A DNA stretch of 64,000 nucleotides, from assembly GCA_963727535.1 (NCBI GenBank), contig CAVSGR010000006.1, positions 1,488,001 to 1,552,000 of the forward strand, given 5' to 3'. The first letter of the stretch is position 1. Each line of letters starts with the position of its first letter. This document shows, one piece after another, positions 8,574 through 19,600 of this stretch. The DNA comes from RBG-16-34-14 sp963727535 (lineage in GTDB: Bacteria > Bacteroidota > Ignavibacteria > Ignavibacteriales > Ignavibacteriaceae). Below the pieces are notes generated by a model. That model worked only from the letters and a program-made list of their open reading frames with translations, searched no databases and was not told the DNA's origin. Position numbers and translations under genes: made by a program.

Positions 8574-10838
8574 ATGTTAACACGATATATAAATCTTACA
8601 AAGCTTTCAACAATTTTTATTTTTTTCATTTTTGCTCTGTCTGCAGAAGCACAGGATCTGACACAATATGTTGATCCATTTATTGGAGTAAAGGGAAAAG
8701 GTAGTTGCGTAATTGGACCCCAATTACCTTACGGATCTATAAACCCGAGTCCGGATACTCCTAATGGTCATACCGATGGTTATGATTTTGAATCGAAGAT
8801 TCGGGGATTTAGCCAGCTGCATGTTTCAGGAACCGGGGGAGCTGGTAAATATGGTCAGTTTCTTTTATCTCCACAAATCGGAATTAATATTTTTGAAGAT
8901 GGACATGACTCTGAAAAATCAGATGAAGTTGCCGAAGTTGGTTATTATAAAGTAAAGCTAAAAGCTTATAATATTCTTTGTGAATTTACACCTACAAGTC
9001 ATGCAGCAATTTACAGGTTTACATATCCTCAGTCAGATAGTGCTTCATTGTTAATTGATCTTGCACATAATATTCCCGGAGATATTGCTAAACGGAATGG
9101 AATTTCGAGAGGGGGTTACGCAGATAACGGGTTTGTAAAAATTGATACTGCCAAACGATTAATAACAGGATGGGGATACTATTGGGGAGGTTGGTCCGGT
9201 GAACCATTCGGTGTTTATTTCGCAATGAAATTAAATAAACAAATTAAAAACTTTGGAATCTGGAAAGACATTGTAAAATATAATGGGAGTATATTCGAAA
9301 GGATTAATAAGAAGAAAGAACGTGTGGGAGCATACATAAAGTTTAATACTAAAAACTCAGAGCAGGTATTTGTAAAAATAGCAGTATCGATGAAAAGTAT
9401 AGAAAATGCAATGAACTATCTGAAATCTGAAATCCCTGCGTGGGATTTTGAAACAGTACATTCAAACGCAAAAAAAATATGGAACGAGGAATTAAGCAAA
9501 ATTAGAGTTGAACGTGCTTCAAAAGAACAAGAAACAATTTTTTATTCAGGTTTATATAGAACTATGATGATGCCGAGAAACAGGACCGGAGATAATCCTA
9601 AAAGTGATGATGATGCTCCTTACTGGGATGACCATTATTGTGTATGGGATACCTGGAAAACAGATTTCCCACTTCATGTACTTATAGATGAAAATTTTGT
9701 TAGAAGTAATATCCGTGCATTCATAAAAAGGTATAAACAAAATGGTCGCGTTCTTGACGCATTCATTGCAGGAAACGATAAAGTGTACGGTTGGGGCTTA
9801 GGAGACAATAGAGGATATTCGAAGAATCAGGGTGGCGACAATGTTGATAACATTATTGCTGATGCATTTGTAAAAGGTGTTAAAGGAATAAACTGGGATG
9901 AGGCTTATAAGATTTTAAAGCATGATGCAGAAGAAGAAAGAGCTGATTCTTATATAGAAAATGATAGAGGCTGGATTCCTTATGACACTTATGAGTACGG
10001 ACTTGTCGGTTCTAAGACAATGGAATTTGCTTATAATGATTTTTGTGTCTCCCAGGTAGCTAAAGGGCTGGGGAAAAATGAAGATTATCAAAAATATTTA
10101 AAAAGATCGGAGAAATGGATTAATCTTTGGGATAACAGTCTAACAAGTGATGGGTTCAACGGATTTATCTGTCCCAGAAATATTAATAATAAATGGATTC
10201 CCTTCGATCCTAAAGAAGAATCTGTTAAAATCAGTTCAAGAATTTCCGGCAGAAGTTTTTATGAAGCGAGTTCGTGGGAGTATTCATACTTTGTTCCTCA
10301 CGAAATAAACACCCTGATTAAATTAATCGGAGGAAAAGAAAAATTTGTTGAAAGATTACAACATGCTTTCAACAACAATATGATTAACTATGGAAATGAA
10401 CCTTCATTTCTTACTCCATTTTTATTTATTTATGCAGGCAGGCCAGATTTAACGAATTACTGGGTAAGAAAAAATTTTGAGAACTATACGTTGGAAGGAT
10501 ATCCGGGAGATGAAGACAGTGGAGCTATGGGTTCATGGTTTGTTTTTTCTTCTATGGGATTATTCCCCAATTCCGGTCAGAATGTTTATTTGTTAACTGC
10601 ACCCTTATTCCCCAAAATTACTATTACCAGAGAAGCCGGAGAAAAAATTGTGATAATCTGTGAATCGTCTTCTAAAAAAGATATTTATGTTAAGTCCGTA
10701 GAGTTAAACGGAAAACCGATTAATAGAGCATGGCTAACTCATGATGAGATTAGTAAAGGTGCAACAATTAAATTTATAATGGATTCTAAAAAATCAGATT
10801 GGGGAAAAGAAAATCTTCCACCTTCATTAGGTGAATAA
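8574..10838 (+). CDS. GH92 exo-alpha-mannosidase
   Basis: Exported GH92 enzyme of normal length (754 aa). Signal peptide residues 1-26 (FALSAEAQD). The N-terminal beta-sandwich begins QYVDPFIGVKGKGS and has INPSPDTPNGHTDGY. The (alpha/alpha)6 part carries YWDDHYCVWDTWKTDFPL near 350, then NYGNEPSFLTPFLF near 606 with the Glu used as catalytic acid in the family, and GDEDSGAMGSWFVFSSMG near 646 with the Asp residues for the base. GH92 enzymes are calcium-dependent, inverting alpha-mannosidases acting on mannan or N-glycan ends. With all motifs present I expect activity; linkage preference is not deducible. It is one of three GH92 genes in this window. Confidence 0.95.
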   Translation: MLTRYINLTKLSTIFIFFIFALSAEAQDLTQYVDPFIGVKGKGSCVIGPQLPYGSINPSPDTPNGHTDGYDFESKIRGFSQLHVSGTGGAGKYGQFLLSPQIGINIFEDGHDSEKSDEVAEVGYYKVKLKAYNILCEFTPTSHAAIYRFTYPQSDSASLLIDLAHNIPGDIAKRNGISRGGYADNGFVKIDTAKRLITGWGYYWGGWSGEPFGVYFAMKLNKQIKNFGIWKDIVKYNGSIFERINKKKERVGAYIKFNTKNSEQVFVKIAVSMKSIENAMNYLKSEIPAWDFETVHSNAKKIWNEELSKIRVERASKEQETIFYSGLYRTMMMPRNRTGDNPKSDDDAPYWDDHYCVWDTWKTDFPLHVLIDENFVRSNIRAFIKRYKQNGRVLDAFIAGNDKVYGWGLGDNRGYSKNQGGDNVDNIIADAFVKGVKGINWDEAYKILKHDAEEERADSYIENDRGWIPYDTYEYGLVGSKTMEFAYNDFCVSQVAKGLGKNEDYQKYLKRSEKWINLWDNSLTSDGFNGFICPRNINNKWIPFDPKEESVKISSRISGRSFYEASSWEYSYFVPHEINTLIKLIGGKEKFVERLQHAFNNNMINYGNEPSFLTPFLFIYAGRPDLTNYWVRKNFENYTLEGYPGDEDSGAMGSWFVFSSMGLFPNSGQNVYLLTAPLFPKITITREAGEKIVIICESSSKKDIYVKSVELNGKPINRAWLTHDEISKGATIKFIMDSKKSDWGKENLPPSLGE

Positions 10839-10876
10839 AAACCGGCTCAATAACTCTTTGTTTGACGAGGTAATTT

Positions 10877-13800
10877 TTGAAATTTTTAGCAGGTAGTGTT
10901 TTATTATTTATAGTTAGACTATTTCTTATTGCAATAATAACTTTTCCTGTTGCTGCAACTTGTAATGAATTATCTGATGTTAAGGAAATCCGAAATTTTC
11001 AAATAGGAAAAATTCTTTCGTATACAAGTAATAAAGAGGAATTAAATCTTCTTTGCCAAATTAAAAACTCGGATGATACCGCCAGAATACAGATAAACTT
11101 TCCTTTTATAGATGCAGTTAGGGTACAAATTAAATTATTTGGAAGTGAGCCCGGGACTGCTAATGGAGCGTCATACAAAATTATAGATAAGCAGAACTCG
11201 ATTATAATTTCAACTGATAGCCTGTCTGTTTGTATTCGAAAGGATCAGTGGAGGCTTACCGTTTTGAAAGGAACGAGGAAAATTTTTGCAGAACGTTCAG
11301 AATTATCCGATTCGAATAATATTAAGGAAATTTGCTTAATAAATGAAATGTTTGATGACGAACATTTCTTTGGCTTCGGTGAAAAATTTAATGGTATAGA
11401 TCAGCGGAGTTATAAAGTTGTTATGGAATTGGACGATGCCTATAAGTCGATGGACAATAAAACTTACAAGTCTATTCCATTTTTTCTTTCTTCAAGACGT
11501 TATGGCATTTTAGTAAACTCTCCTAAGAGAATAATATTTCATATGGGAGATTTAAGTACTAAGGAATACAGTTTTGAAAATCCCGATTCATCGATAGAGT
11601 ATTTTATATTTACGAATAGTGATCCTCTTGAAATAATTTCCCAGTACACATCAATTACAGGCAGGAGCAGATTAGTTCCTAAATGGTCACTTGAACCATG
11701 GCTCTCCCGGCGACAAATGACAGGATGGAATAATCCCGCCAATGCTGAGAAAGATGTTGACATGATGATAAAAGATGGTTTTCGGTTGGGAGTAATTTTA
11801 TGGGAAGGAGTCAGCAAACTTTACTCAAGCAACAGGTATGTTTCTCAGATGAATAAGCTGTCTGACAAATGGCATGAAATAGGGATCAAACAGGTTTGCT
11901 GGGGTCATACTGGTCATATACCTGAAAACAAAATAGATTGGAGCCATGTTGATAAAAATTATTTTTTAAGAGCTTCCGATGGTTCTTTTGAAATGGGTGC
12001 GAGGGGAAGAAATCATGTATATATAGATCCAACAAACCCCAAAGCCATGCAATGGTATAAAAATACAATTTATAAATATAGGTTCAGAAGTAAAAATGGA
12101 AAGTCAACACCAACCGCATGGAATCTCGACGGAATCAAATTAGATTTTAGCGAACTATTTCCTAAAAATGATTCTAATATTTTGGGAATAGATAAATCTA
12201 TTGGTATGCATAATCAGCATGCGGTTTTATTTTCCAGACAAATATATGATTGGTTGCAGAAAATTCGTCCCGATGGGGGAATAACCTGGGTAAGAGGAGG
12301 CGGTATAGGGTTACAAACTGTTGGCTTTGTCTGGGGAGGAGACCGCGGTCGAACTTTCGAACAAATGAGGGGAACTATAGCAGCCTCCCTGGCAGTCTCC
12401 ATTTGTGGAGTTTCGTTAACTGGACATGATCTCGGAGGGTATAGAGGGGATGATTCTCCCGAAGCAAGAAAAGTTTATATAAGGGGAGTTCAATATGCAA
12501 CATTTAGTCCGGCTTTTCAGGATCACGGCAGTGCGCCGGCACCATGGGAACAAGATAAATATGGGATAGATAATTATAGCTTTTATTCAAGAGTAAGATA
12601 TAACCTGATTCCATATCTATATCATTATGTTAAAGTTTCCCATAGTACTGGTGTACCGATAATGAGGACTCTGTACTTACAAAACCCTGAGGATGATAAA
12701 ACTTATAATATAGAAGATGAATATTACCTGGGTGAGCAAATGCTTGTTACTCCTATCATTACCGGATTGGACAAAAGAGAAATTTATTTACCAAAAGGAA
12801 ACTGGATTGACTTTTGGAATAAAACTCATTTTTCCGGTGGACAAAAAATAAACTATGATGTATCATTAAACCGTATACCTGTTTTTGTAAAAGCCGGAAC
12901 AATTTTGCCGCTTGCTCTAAACGATTCATTGCAAATTGGCGGACTTTTTCCAATGGCAAAGAAAGACAGTTTGTTGTTAACATTTCGCTTATTTGAGGGA
13001 CCTGATTCAGAATTGAAATTCTTTGGGAATGATACAATCATAATTAATAAAAGTAAAATAAAAGATGATTTGATTGTAAACGTAGATAACATAAAAAATA
13101 ATTTTGCTTTAATCATAGATGGATTGCAACCTGAAACTATTGTAGTAAATAAAGAAAATCTGGATAGGTTAACCGTTGATAATTTTGCTGAATCAAAAGC
13201 CGGATGGTATTTTAATGATAAAAACAATCAAACTTTTATTAAAATAAAATCACAGTCAGGCGAAAAAAAATATAGAATAAACTTAAGAAATATTAAAAAA
13301 ATAATAGCTGAAAAAAGCGATTCGATTAAACTAAAGATACCTGAAATTATTCAGGCAGTTGGATGGGATAAATCTGCAAATATTTTTTTCAAACCTGTAA
13401 AGAATGCGGAATCGTATATAATTAAATACTGGTCTAATCAGGATGATCATAAAACCGAAATCCGTGATATTACCAGTAACCCCGTAACAATTTCAAATTT
13501 GGATAACGGAAAGGAATATAATATTACAATTTCTGCTGTATGCGAAAAACAAGTTAGTCAGGAGTCTGCAGCTACATCAGTTTACCCATCCAAACATATA
13601 GCATTTTTTAAAGTTGATGATAAAAATGGTTTTATAAACGCCGAACATTTTTTAAAAAAGAAAGAAGTAGACGATTCAACAGAAAAATATACTTATGGTT
13701 TAATGTCTGCCAGGAAAAATCATTACATAGTATGGCTAAAAGTAAAAAGGAATGAGGAGCATCATCTTTATTTTCGTTGGTACACAATCGGTAAAGTCGA

Positions 13801-13975
13801 TCTTACAAAAGGGAAAAACTATTTCAGTCTTGCTTTGACTAAAAATTTTTCTATAGACAAGTTATATTTTACAATAAATAAAAATAATAGACCGGCTTTT
13901 AAGGATGAAATTGAAGCTTCCTTTGAGGAAGGAAATATTCAAATCAATAATGAAAAATTAATAATATATAGATGA
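10877..13975 (+). CDS. GH31 alpha-glycosidase with C-terminal FN3 domain
   Basis: Starts at TTG 10877, with GAGG at 10867-10870 and a signal peptide directly after it. The family motifs are HFFGFGEKFNGIDQRS near 158, the barrel strand GIKLDFSE with Asp423 as nucleophile, and GFVWGGDRGRTFEQMRG near 490 for the acid/base region. An extra fibronectin type III-like domain lies at about 815-905 (FKPVKNAESYIIKYWSN; DNGKEYNITISAV), followed by a C-terminal domain of about 125 residues that I do not recognise. GH31 includes alpha-glucosidase, alpha-xylosidase, sulfoquinovosidase and alpha-galactosidase activities; I cannot assign one. The FN3 tail suggests a surface or polymer-facing enzyme. ROK kinase follows by 50 bp. 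Confidence 0.9.
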   Translation: MKFLAGSVLLFIVRLFLIAIITFPVAATCNELSDVKEIRNFQIGKILSYTSNKEELNLLCQIKNSDDTARIQINFPFIDAVRVQIKLFGSEPGTANGASYKIIDKQNSIIISTDSLSVCIRKDQWRLTVLKGTRKIFAERSELSDSNNIKEICLINEMFDDEHFFGFGEKFNGIDQRSYKVVMELDDAYKSMDNKTYKSIPFFLSSRRYGILVNSPKRIIFHMGDLSTKEYSFENPDSSIEYFIFTNSDPLEIISQYTSITGRSRLVPKWSLEPWLSRRQMTGWNNPANAEKDVDMMIKDGFRLGVILWEGVSKLYSSNRYVSQMNKLSDKWHEIGIKQVCWGHTGHIPENKIDWSHVDKNYFLRASDGSFEMGARGRNHVYIDPTNPKAMQWYKNTIYKYRFRSKNGKSTPTAWNLDGIKLDFSELFPKNDSNILGIDKSIGMHNQHAVLFSRQIYDWLQKIRPDGGITWVRGGGIGLQTVGFVWGGDRGRTFEQMRGTIAASLAVSICGVSLTGHDLGGYRGDDSPEARKVYIRGVQYATFSPAFQDHGSAPAPWEQDKYGIDNYSFYSRVRYNLIPYLYHYVKVSHSTGVPIMRTLYLQNPEDDKTYNIEDEYYLGEQMLVTPIITGLDKREIYLPKGNWIDFWNKTHFSGGQKINYDVSLNRIPVFVKAGTILPLALNDSLQIGGLFPMAKKDSLLLTFRLFEGPDSELKFFGNDTIIINKSKIKDDLIVNVDNIKNNFALIIDGLQPETIVVNKENLDRLTVDNFAESKAGWYFNDKNNQTFIKIKSQSGEKKYRINLRNIKKIIAEKSDSIKLKIPEIIQAVGWDKSANIFFKPVKNAESYIIKYWSNQDDHKTEIRDITSNPVTISNLDNGKEYNITISAVCEKQVSQESAATSVYPSKHIAFFKVDDKNGFINAEHFLKKKEVDDSTEKYTYGLMSARKNHYIVWLKVKRNEEHHLYFRWYTIGKVDLTKGKNYFSLALTKNFSIDKLYFTINKNNRPAFKDEIEASFEEGNIQINNEKLIIYR

Positions 13976-14025
13976 ACATTACTTTTGCAGGGAATTTATT
14001 GTGAAGAAAGAAGTCTGAAAAAAAT

Positions 14026-15129
14026 ATGAAAAAATTCAAGGATGATAAAAGAATTGTTATGACTTTGGATGCAGGCGGAACGAATTTAGTTTTTTCTGCA
14101 ATACAAGGCAATGAACAAATTATTGATGATATTAAACTCCCGTCGTCCCCGCTTGATTTACAAAAAATGCTCAAGCTAATTGTAATTGGATTTAATGAAG
14201 TAAAATTTAAATTAACTCAGAGTCCGGTAGCAATTAGTTTTGCTTTCCCGGGCCCTGCAGATTTTCCTAAAGGCATAATCGGTGATTTACCTAATTTGTC
14301 GGCCTTTAGAGGTGGTGTAGCCCTGGGTCCTTTTTTAGAAAATGAGTTTGGTTTACCTGTATTTATAAATAATGATGGGGATTTATTTGCATACGGAGAA
14401 GCCATATTTGGATTCCTTCCCGAAATAAATAATAAAATGAAAGAAGCTGGCAATTCCAAAAGATTCAAAAATCTATTGGGTCTAACAATAGGGACAGGTT
14501 TTGGCGGCGGAATAGTTAGAGACGGTAACTTATTCATCGGTGATAATTCAGTAGCAGGCGAAGTTTGGCTGTTGAGAGATAAACTTTCTCCTAAACTTAA
14601 CATTGAAGAACATGTGAGCATACGCGGTATAAAAAAGATTTATTCTGATTTAGCCGGAATTTCTATGGAAGATTCACCAGAACCGAAAATTATATATGGA
14701 ATTGCCAACGGTGAATTGGAAGGAAATAAAGAAGCCGCAGTTATAGCATTCAAAAATATGGCAGAAGCTTGCGGAGATGCAATTTCAAACGCCATTACTT
14801 TGTTGGATGGTTTGGTAGTAATCGGCGGGGGGTTATCTGGTGCAGCAGATTTATTTCTACAAGATTTAGTAGATGAAATGAATAATAATTTCATTCGGGA
14901 AGATGGTTCTAAATTTAGAAGGTTGATCCAAAAAATATATAACCTTGAAAACAAAGATGAGCTCAACAAGTTCTTGGAAGGTTCTGTAAAAGAACTAAAA
15001 ATATTTGGAACAGATAAAATCATAAAATATGATTCCGAACCCAGACTGGGAGTTGGGATTTCCCAAATCGGAACCAGTAAAGCAATTTCATTAGGTGCTT
15101 ACGCTTTTGCTTTAAAACAGCTCGGGTAA
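14026..15129 (+). CDS. ROK-family sugar kinase
   Basis: No signal peptide: it is one of the few cytoplasmic proteins of the locus. The N-terminal phosphate-binding motif VMTLDAGGTNLVFSA is at about 8-22. AISFAFPGPADFP near 67 and FINNDGDLFAYGE near 113 (Asp of the NNDG motif as catalytic base) match the ROK fold, and GLTIGTGFGGGIVRDG near 150 is the second phosphate loop. The usual CxCGxxGC zinc site of bacterial ROK kinases is absent. The protein is longer (367 aa) than the typical 300-320, mainly in an insertion after residue 270. Likely role: ATP-dependent phosphorylation of a hexose (mannose, glucose, fructose or an amino sugar) brought in by the symporter at 21.2 kb. Specificity is not visible. 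Confidence 0.85.
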   Translation: MKKFKDDKRIVMTLDAGGTNLVFSAIQGNEQIIDDIKLPSSPLDLQKMLKLIVIGFNEVKFKLTQSPVAISFAFPGPADFPKGIIGDLPNLSAFRGGVALGPFLENEFGLPVFINNDGDLFAYGEAIFGFLPEINNKMKEAGNSKRFKNLLGLTIGTGFGGGIVRDGNLFIGDNSVAGEVWLLRDKLSPKLNIEEHVSIRGIKKIYSDLAGISMEDSPEPKIIYGIANGELEGNKEAAVIAFKNMAEACGDAISNAITLLDGLVVIGGGLSGAADLFLQDLVDEMNNNFIREDGSKFRRLIQKIYNLENKDELNKFLEGSVKELKIFGTDKIIKYDSEPRLGVGISQIGTSKAISLGAYAFALKQLG

Positions 15130-15160
15130 GCATTTCACTTTATAGAAAAGGGATTAAATA

Positions 15161-16486
15161 TTGAAGAAGATAATTTCCTGTTGTTGTTTCCTTTTACTCT
15201 TTTATGGATGCTCATCCAGCAAAAAAATAATTTCTAATGAAAGTTTTATTAAAGTTCAGGGCATTCATTTTATTAACAATGGAAAACCCTACTATTATCT
15301 TGGTACTAATTTTTGGTATGGTTGTTACCTGGGAGCTTCTGACAGCACCGGGAATAGAAAAAGATTAATTCTCGAGTTAGATAAATTAAAATCATTACAC
15401 ATTGATAATTTGAGAATACTTGGGGGTAGTCTTTTATCGGACTATGAACATGCATTAAACCCTGCGATACTTATAGCTCCCGGGAAGTATAACGAGTCTT
15501 TATTGGATGGATTGGATTATTTACTTGATGAGATGGGTAAGCGAAATATGCGTGCAGTTATTTTTCTAAATGATTTTTGGGAATGGGAAGGGGGAATGAC
15601 TCAATATAATTTGTGGACCGATAAAGGAAAGAATGTCGATCGGACTGAATTCAAAAAAAATAGAAAATTATTTTACAATTATTCCGCTTCATTCTACAGG
15701 AACAAAGAAGCAAATAAATATTATCGCGAATTAATAAAAACAATCGTAACAAGAAAAAATAAATATAACGGACTTTATTACTTCGAGGATCCAACAATAA
15801 TGTCCTGGGAATTAGCTAATGAACTTAAGCCGGGCAAAGGTGAAGATGCTCTAAAATATATTGACAGCTTCTATAGATGGATTGACCAAACAGCCGCATT
15901 TATACATTCAATTGACCAAAATCATTTAGTAACAACAGGCAGTGAAGGAATCAGAGGTAGCTTAGGATCGAAAGATATATATGTCAGAGCAAACAAAACA
16001 CCATATATCGACTATTTGACTTTTCATTTGTGGGTTAAAAACTGGGGATGGTTTGATCCGATGAATCCTCAGGAAACATATACGCATAGTGAAGAATTGG
16101 CTGTTCATTATATTAATGAACATATTCAAATTGCTAAAGAACTTAATAAACCAATTGTCTTAGAAGAATTTGGAATTACAAGGGATAACCAGAATTATTT
16201 GAGAGGAACCCCCACAACGATAAGGGATAAATATTTCTTAAAAATTTATGATATAATATATGATAATATAAAAATGCATTCACCTCTTGCCGGATCAAAT
16301 TTTTGGGCCTGGGGAGGTAGTGCCTTTAAAAATCATGACGACGCTGTTTGGAGGAAAGGAGATCCTTTGATGGGGGATCCCCCACACGAACCACAAGGAT
16401 TATATTCTATTTTTGATACAGATTATAATACCATGGAAATTATTAGAGAGCATGGAGAAAAAATTATGTCACAAATGAGCAAATAA
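15161..16486 (+). CDS. GH5 endo-beta-mannanase-like lipoprotein (GH5_7 type)
   Basis: Starts at TTG 15161 with an AAAAGG ribosome site. The leader CCCFLLLFYGCSSSKK is a lipoprotein signal with a lipobox Cys, so the enzyme should be membrane-anchored. The TIM barrel has GIHFINNGKPYYYLGTNFWY near 34. MSWELANE carries the acid/base Glu (about residue 221) and PIVLEEFG the nucleophile Glu (about 336). The arrangement, with NFWAWGG near the C-terminus, fits the mannan endo-1,4-beta-mannosidase branch of GH5. Length (441 aa) is normal for a catalytic domain alone. Family assignment is strong, beta-mannan specificity moderate. Confidence 0.85.
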   Translation: MKKIISCCCFLLLFYGCSSSKKIISNESFIKVQGIHFINNGKPYYYLGTNFWYGCYLGASDSTGNRKRLILELDKLKSLHIDNLRILGGSLLSDYEHALNPAILIAPGKYNESLLDGLDYLLDEMGKRNMRAVIFLNDFWEWEGGMTQYNLWTDKGKNVDRTEFKKNRKLFYNYSASFYRNKEANKYYRELIKTIVTRKNKYNGLYYFEDPTIMSWELANELKPGKGEDALKYIDSFYRWIDQTAAFIHSIDQNHLVTTGSEGIRGSLGSKDIYVRANKTPYIDYLTFHLWVKNWGWFDPMNPQETYTHSEELAVHYINEHIQIAKELNKPIVLEEFGITRDNQNYLRGTPTTIRDKYFLKIYDIIYDNIKMHSPLAGSNFWAWGGSAFKNHDDAVWRKGDPLMGDPPHEPQGLYSIFDTDYNTMEIIREHGEKIMSQMSK

Positions 16487-16676
16487 TTTATTCTATCAAA
16501 AATCAATTTAAGTCTGAGACAGTGCCATAATAATTCTCTATTTATCACTTCTAATTAATGTTTTGTTGTGGACAAAAATTATATATATTATGTGCAAGAA
16601 ATACCATTTTACATCATAAGGTAAAAAGCACAAACATAATAATCATTTTGATTTTCTGTTTGTTATAATCTTTTTT

Positions 16677-19600
16677 ATGACAAAATTTTTGTCAGAAATA
16701 AAATTATTATACAGATATATAAGGCAAGGCTTATATATTTATCCCAGGCTTGAGAGAAAAATAAGTTTTTATCTTTTTAGTTTACTTTCAATTCTTATTA
16801 TTCCAAACTATTCCTCAGCGCACAATAACAAATTCACACCTGAATATGTTGAGCCTATTAATGAACAATGGAGGTGGCAGAATTTTCCGGAACTAAGTGG
16901 TAAAGGTACCAGGTGCGTAGTAGAAGAAAAAGATGGTACCTTATGGTTTGGTGTAAATGGTGGAGTTATAAAATACGACGGAATAAACTGGAAGTTTTTT
17001 TCGGTTAATAAAGATTCTTCAGACACACCTGTCATTTCTTTATGTGTTAATAGTGAAGGTATTATTTATGCAGGAACTACTGATGGGATATATCAATTTA
17101 AAAACAGAATGTGGAATGCCATTTCGGTAAAATTAGATTTCGGAGACCCGGTTGATTTTCCACATAACAAAGTTCCGATGCTTGCGACAGAGGACGGCAG
17201 CGTTTGGATTGGAACACGCCAGGGTGCACTTCGTATTAAGAATGATGAGATGACCCTTTATAGTGACAAAGCAATTTATAATAATTTTCAACAGGCTCTT
17301 CCCACATTTGATATTTATAGTATTTGTAAAGAAAAACCAGGAACAATCTGGTTTGGGTTACGCGATGGCAGAATTTATAAATGTCAATTTCAAACTCCTA
17401 AAATGATTTCAAAACCATTGTGGCATAGAATAGATTTAGCGAAAGATTATATTAGGGCTGATTTCCCGATGATAAAAATAAATTCACTGGGAGAGGTTTT
17501 TATTGTGAGCGGTATGAGTGGAGGTGGAATAAATATTTACAAAAACAATAAATGGGAACAGCAAAACTTTAAATTAAAATTTGGAGTTGATGATAAACAT
17601 AATGATGTTTTAGAATTGAAAGATGGTTCGGTATGGATTGCAGGTCTGGGTAGGGTCTTTATTTATAAATCGAATAGATGGAAAATGTTCGAAAGTCCTG
17701 CTTTACCATTTCCCCCGAATCGACTTGCCTTATACCAAACAAATAATGGAAACCTTTGGGTGATTGGTCTAAGTAATGAAGTATGGAGGATTGACCTGTC
17801 TTATCAAAGGTGGAGGACATATAAGAACCTTATTTTTCAGGTTGAAGGCAGGAACGGTGAGAAATGGTTCATAAGAGTTGACGGGACAATTGTCAGATGT
17901 GATTCTTCCATGCAGAAGTGGACAATTTATGACCAAAGCCATGGGCTAATTGATTTCCCGGTTGCTATTCTTATAACAAAGGATGGAGGAGTTTGGGTGG
18001 CTGGAAGTCACAACCAAACTGCAGCCACGGCATATTTTGATGGAAAAAGATGGGTAAAGCAATTGCATCCTAAATTAGGATGGGGAATTGACCGGAGAGC
18101 AGTATTTGAAGCCAATGATCATTCATTATGGTTTGGTTCCTGTTCTGATGTTTTATACGATAAGGGACAGGTTGGTGGACTAGTAAGATATACAAACGTT
18201 GAGCCCTCAAATATTAGTAAACTTCATTTTGAATATCACTATGCGGTCAGCAACAGTAAATTAAGGAGTGTATACGGAATTGGAGAAACAAAAGATAGTA
18301 TTTTATGGATAGGCCAACTCGGGTTTTATAGTTATAACCAGACTACTAATGCTTGGAAAAAGATTACCGAACCTTCCGGGCTGGATGAAAACTTTGTTGA
18401 TTGCATCAGTACATCCGGTGCCGGAGATATCTGGGTCGGGACAAGAACCAATGGTTTATTCTGGTTAAGCAATAGTACTAAAGTTTGGAAGCATTTTACG
18501 ACTAAAAATGGTTTATCAAGCAATACAATAATAAATATTCTTGCAGACTCCAGTGATAATGTTTGGGTTGCTACAGACAGAGATATCTCATACTTCGACG
18601 GTGAAAGTTGGACTGAAAAAGCTTTTCGTGGTTTCTTCAAGCCAAAGATGGATGGTATTTCTATTAGATCGACTAAGGATGGTAGAATATGGATAGATCA
18701 AAATCCCCCTGTTTGGTATAGAAGGGCATTGTATAAAGAAGGTCTTCCGAAAGAATCATTAGCTGAATTTAAAACTGTAAGTTATTCCCCCGACAAACTT
18801 CCTCCTGTAACAATAATTACCTTTTCTCAGGAACAAATAGCTCAACCGGGGAATGTTATATTATCCTGGTCAGCAATCGATCCATGGAAATATACTCCAA
18901 CGGATCAAATTCAATATTCTTATAGAATAGATAAAAATCCATGGTATCCATATACAAATAAAACAAACGAAATATTTTTATCTCTTCCAAATGGATATCA
19001 TACTTTTGAAGTAAGAGCACGCGATAGGGATTTTAATGTTGATTTAACACCGGCAAAGGTCGAGTTTTATGTTATTCCTCCTACCTGGAAGCAAGCATGG
19101 TTCATATCTCTAATTTCATTCTTCTTACTTATTATAACTTTCTTTATTCTTTATCTTTATCAGAGAAATAAAATAATTCACCAGATTTCTGAAACTAAAA
19201 GCCGTTTGTTTGCTAATATTTCCCACGAACTTCGTACTCCTTTAACTCTTATAATTGGTCCTATCGAGAAAGCTTTATCTCTTCCCATGATTAATCATGA
19301 ACTTTCTAAGTTATTAAACCTAGCTAATCGTAATTGCTATCGTTTATTAAGATTAACTAATCAGGTTCTTGACTTTAGAAAAATTGAAGCAGGACAATTG
19401 AAATTTGAGCCTATAAAAGGCGACATTGTAGAATTTTTAAGAGAAGAAGTTACAGTATTTAATGAAACAGCAGAGTCTAGAAAAATTAATCTTAAATTCG
19501 AAACAGAGTTTGAGAAACTAAATATTTGGTTTGATAAAGACAAGATAGAAAAAGTTATTTTTAATCTTCTTTCAAATGCATTAAAGTTTACTTACTCCAA

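Noticed and set aside
16511..16606. Operator half-sites before HTCS (AGTCTGAGACAG at 16511, CAAGAAATACCA at 16595)
   Set aside because: Each resembles one half-site, but no partner lies 21 bp away on either side, so I do not call an operator.
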